Source: Xenorhabdus bovienii SS-2004
Lineage (GTDB): Bacteria > Pseudomonadota > Gammaproteobacteria > Enterobacterales > Enterobacteriaceae
Length of the DNA stretch: 64,000 nt
Assembly: GCF_000027225.1 (NCBI RefSeq)
Contig: NC_013892.1
Span: forward strand, 1-64,000
Reading direction: 5' to 3'
The translations under genes and the position numbers were made by a program. A model generated the notes under the pieces. It was not told the DNA's origin, searched no databases, and saw nothing but the letters and a program-made list of their open reading frames with translations. Below are positions 61,975-64,000 of this stretch, piece after piece (positions within the stretch are counted from its first letter, which is position 1; each line of letters opens with the position of its first letter).

Positions 61975-62648
61975 TATGCCACCTTTGATAATTCACGGCG
62001 CATCTCATCAATGACCGTTTTATAGTCAGGCTGGCTGAAAATAGCAGAACCTGCAACAAACATATCTGCGCCCGCCTGAGCGGCTTCTCTAATATTATTG
62101 GCCTTGATGCCACCATCAACTTCAAGACGAATATCGTATCCGCTTTCGTCAATGATTTTGCGTACCTGTCGTAGCTTGTTCAGGGTTTCTGGAATGAAGG
62201 ACTGACCACTGAAACCCGGGTTAACGGACATCAGCAGAATCACGTCCAGCTTATCCAGAACATAATCAAGGTAGCTGAGAGGGGTTGCTGGGTTGAAAAC
62301 CAGACCTGCCTTACAGCCATGTTCTTTGATGAGTTGCAGGGTACGGTCAACATGCTCGCTCGCTTCGGGGTGGAAAGTGATGTAGGTTGCACCTGCTTTA
62401 GCAAAATCAGGGATAATGCGATCTACAGGTTTTACCATCAGATGAACGTCTATCGGTGCCGTAATGCCATAATCACACAGCGCCTGACAGACCATTGGTC
62501 CAATGGTCAGGTTTGGCACATAGTGATTATCCATAACGTCAAAGTGGACAACATCAGCGCCTGCTGCCAGAACCTTTGCGGTATCTTCACCTAATCGGGC
62601 AAAATCTGCAGATAGAATGGATGGGGCAATCAGAAAATCTTTCTTCAT
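61974..62648 (-). CDS. rpe: Ribulose-phosphate 3-epimerase
   Basis: Rpe interconverts ribulose-5-phosphate and xylulose-5-phosphate in the pentose phosphate pathway. The ATG at 62648 follows GGAG by nine bases and gives the family start [19 protein letters not shown] and about 224 residues. Metal and catalytic residues lie in [18 protein letters not shown] and LEVDGG. It lies between dam and gph. Confidence 0.96.
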   Translation of the reverse strand: MKKDFLIAPSILSADFARLGEDTAKVLAAGADVVHFDVMDNHYVPNLTIGPMVCQALCDYGITAPIDVHLMVKPVDRIIPDFAKAGATYITFHPEASEHVDRTLQLIKEHGCKAGLVFNPATPLSYLDYVLDKLDVILLMSVNPGFSGQSFIPETLNKLRQVRKIIDESGYDIRLEVDGGIKANNIREAAQAGADMFVAGSAIFSQPDYKTVIDEMRRELSKVA

Positions 62649-62706
62649 TATCATCTTCTCCAATTCATTGTTTTATCCCCATTATTTCAGGGGTAAGAAA
62701 CCTCAG

Positions 62707-63525
62707 TCACTTCCGGCAGTATAACGCCAAAAGCTCATCAACTTTACTCCGAGCAAGAATATTTCTACTTATTGTCCGACGGGCTTTAACAATATGAAGA
62801 GTAGCCTGATGATACCATTCCCGCGTCATTAGCGTGTCATGGTTGGATATGAGCACAGGAATGCCCTGTTGAGAGGAAAGATGATAGGCCATCCTCGCTA
62901 GATTTTCTTGATCGAGGAGGTTAAAACTATTTGTATGATAGGCCGTAAAATTAGCCGTTGCCGAAAGTGGGGCATACGGAGGATCACAATAAATTACTGA
63001 TCCTTGTGGAGCGTTGTCTAACGTGATTTGGTAATGCTGGCAGACAAAAGAGGCTTTTTGGGCTTTTTCAGCGAACCAGTAAAGCTCATCTTCAGGAAAA
63101 TAAGGTTTTTTATATCGCCCAAAAGGGACGTTAAATTCTCCTCGAGAGTTATAGCGGCAAAGGCCGTTATAGCAGTGTCGGTTAAGGTAAAGAAACAATA
63201 GACTGCGGTACAGTGGTTCTTGGCTTTTGTTGAACTCTTCCCTCAGGCGATAGAAGTCTTCCGCAGTGTTGAACTCCTGAGAGAATAATGGACGGGCATG
63301 ATTGATAAATTCTTCTGGACGAGATTTTACCGTGTCATACAGGTTGATCAGATCACTATTTATGTCTGACAAGATGTAAGAATCATAATCGGTATTCAGG
63401 AATACCGAGCCTGCGCCAACAAATGGCTCAATTAAGCGTTCTCCCTCTGGCAGATGACGTCTAATGTCATCCACCAAAGGGTATTTTCCACCGGCCCATT
63501 TTAAGAAAGCGCGTTTTTTTTTCAT
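62707..63525 (-). CDS. dam: DNA adenine methylase (GATC-specific)
   Basis: Dam methylates adenine in GATC, controlling mismatch repair and re-initiation at oriC. The 272 residues (278 in E. coli) carry the SAM-binding FVGAGSVF near 35-42 and catalytic DPPY at 181-184, the same position as in E. coli. It follows damX and precedes rpe. Confidence 0.96.
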   Translation of the reverse strand: MKKKRAFLKWAGGKYPLVDDIRRHLPEGERLIEPFVGAGSVFLNTDYDSYILSDINSDLINLYDTVKSRPEEFINHARPLFSQEFNTAEDFYRLREEFNKSQEPLYRSLLFLYLNRHCYNGLCRYNSRGEFNVPFGRYKKPYFPEDELYWFAEKAQKASFVCQHYQITLDNAPQGSVIYCDPPYAPLSATANFTAYHTNSFNLLDQENLARMAYHLSSQQGIPVLISNHDTLMTREWYHQATLHIVKARRTISRNILARSKVDELLALYCRK

Positions 63526-63610
63526 GCCGTCAAATTAGCTATTCAATAATTTCAGAGCCGCAGATTGTACTCTGTTTAGGACAGCATATCAGCGCCTAAT
63601 CAAAATAGTT

Positions 63611-64000
63611 TTATTTTTTCAGATCTTGCTGAACCTGTTGTAGTTTTCTAACCCAAGGTTTTTTGGCCTGAACTTCAGCCGGGAGTGAGGAAATGGCACT
63701 TTTGGCGTCAGAAACCGAACCATAACTGCCGTGGATCAAGATAAACCATGCCTTACCTTCACGTTTAGCTTCATAAACCGTATAGTTTGACAGGTTATTG
63801 TTCTTTGCGAAGGCAATTAAGGTATCCGAGCGGCTGGCGCTACTCAACTGGAGTGTGAATCTGTTGGCGGAGGCTTTCAGTAAATCACCGCGAGTATCAG
63901 TCACACTCTTTTTACTGGCCTGATGGTGGAATATTGCTGGTTTATCAGTTGATTTGGCATGCTTTTCTGATTTTGCCACTTTTTCCGTTTTTTCTATTTT
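63611..64000 (-). CDS. damX: DamX, C-terminal part (cut by window edge)
   Basis: DamX is a cell-division membrane protein with a C-terminal SPOR domain that binds denuded peptidoglycan at the septum. Only the last about 129 codons are in the window; the frame stays open to base 64000. The SPOR domain starts at FTLQLSSASRSDTL and ends PWVRKLQQVQQDLKK, as in E. coli. The basic, Lys-rich stretch before it is the linker. The stop is 85 bases upstream of dam. Confidence 0.9.
   Translation of the reverse strand, partial: KIEKTEKVAKSEKHAKSTDKPAIFHHQASKKSVTDTRGDLLKASANRFTLQLSSASRSDTLIAFAKNNNLSNYTVYEAKREGKAWFILIHGSYGSVSDAKSAISSLPAEVQAKKPWVRKLQQVQQDLKK

Overview
The window is chromosomal DNA from an enteric gammaproteobacterium and covers the replication-origin region. 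Core proteins match Escherichia coli orthologues in length and motif. The 16S gene, the moderate GC content and the gene complement point to Morganellaceae, most likely Xenorhabdus or a close relative. The genus is an inference from recall; no database was searched.

Left block (1-6.2 kb, + strand): dnaA-dnaN-recF-gyrB. Next comes an accessory stretch (6.4-22.4 kb). It holds a tandem pair of GNAT-like genes, the first broken by frameshifts; asd; a short L36-type ribosomal protein gene with a degraded start; a Baeyer-Villiger-type flavin monooxygenase and an MFS transporter; a frameshifted small membrane-protein gene in AT-rich DNA; a type I restriction-modification operon (hsdM-hsdS-hsdR) coupled to a zinc metallopeptidase; and an AAA/DUF4143 ATPase. 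The restriction island abuts the 3' end of glmS, the classical Tn7 target.

Middle block (22.7-49.3 kb) follows the E. coli oriC order: glmS, glmU, the F-type ATP synthase operon atpIBEFHAGDC, rsmG, mnmG, oriC with three 13-mers and DnaA boxes, mioC, asnC, asnA, viaA-ravA, the ribose operon rbsDACBKR, and hsrA. A complete rRNA operon (16S, tRNA-Glu, 23S, 5S) follows at 49.5-54.9 kb with tandem promoters and a terminator.

Right block (55-64 kb): the acetate operon acs-yjcH-actP, sodA behind a Fur-like site, then trpS-gph-rpe-dam and the C-terminal part of damX, cut by the window edge.

Functionally the window joins replication initiation and its control (dnaA, oriC, dam, mioC, dnaN, gyrB), energy metabolism (atp, acs, rbs), cell-wall precursor supply (glmS, glmU, asd) and translation (rRNA, tRNA-modifying enzymes, trpS). 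The least explained parts are the accessory stretch at 6.4-22.4 kb and several small broken genes in it.
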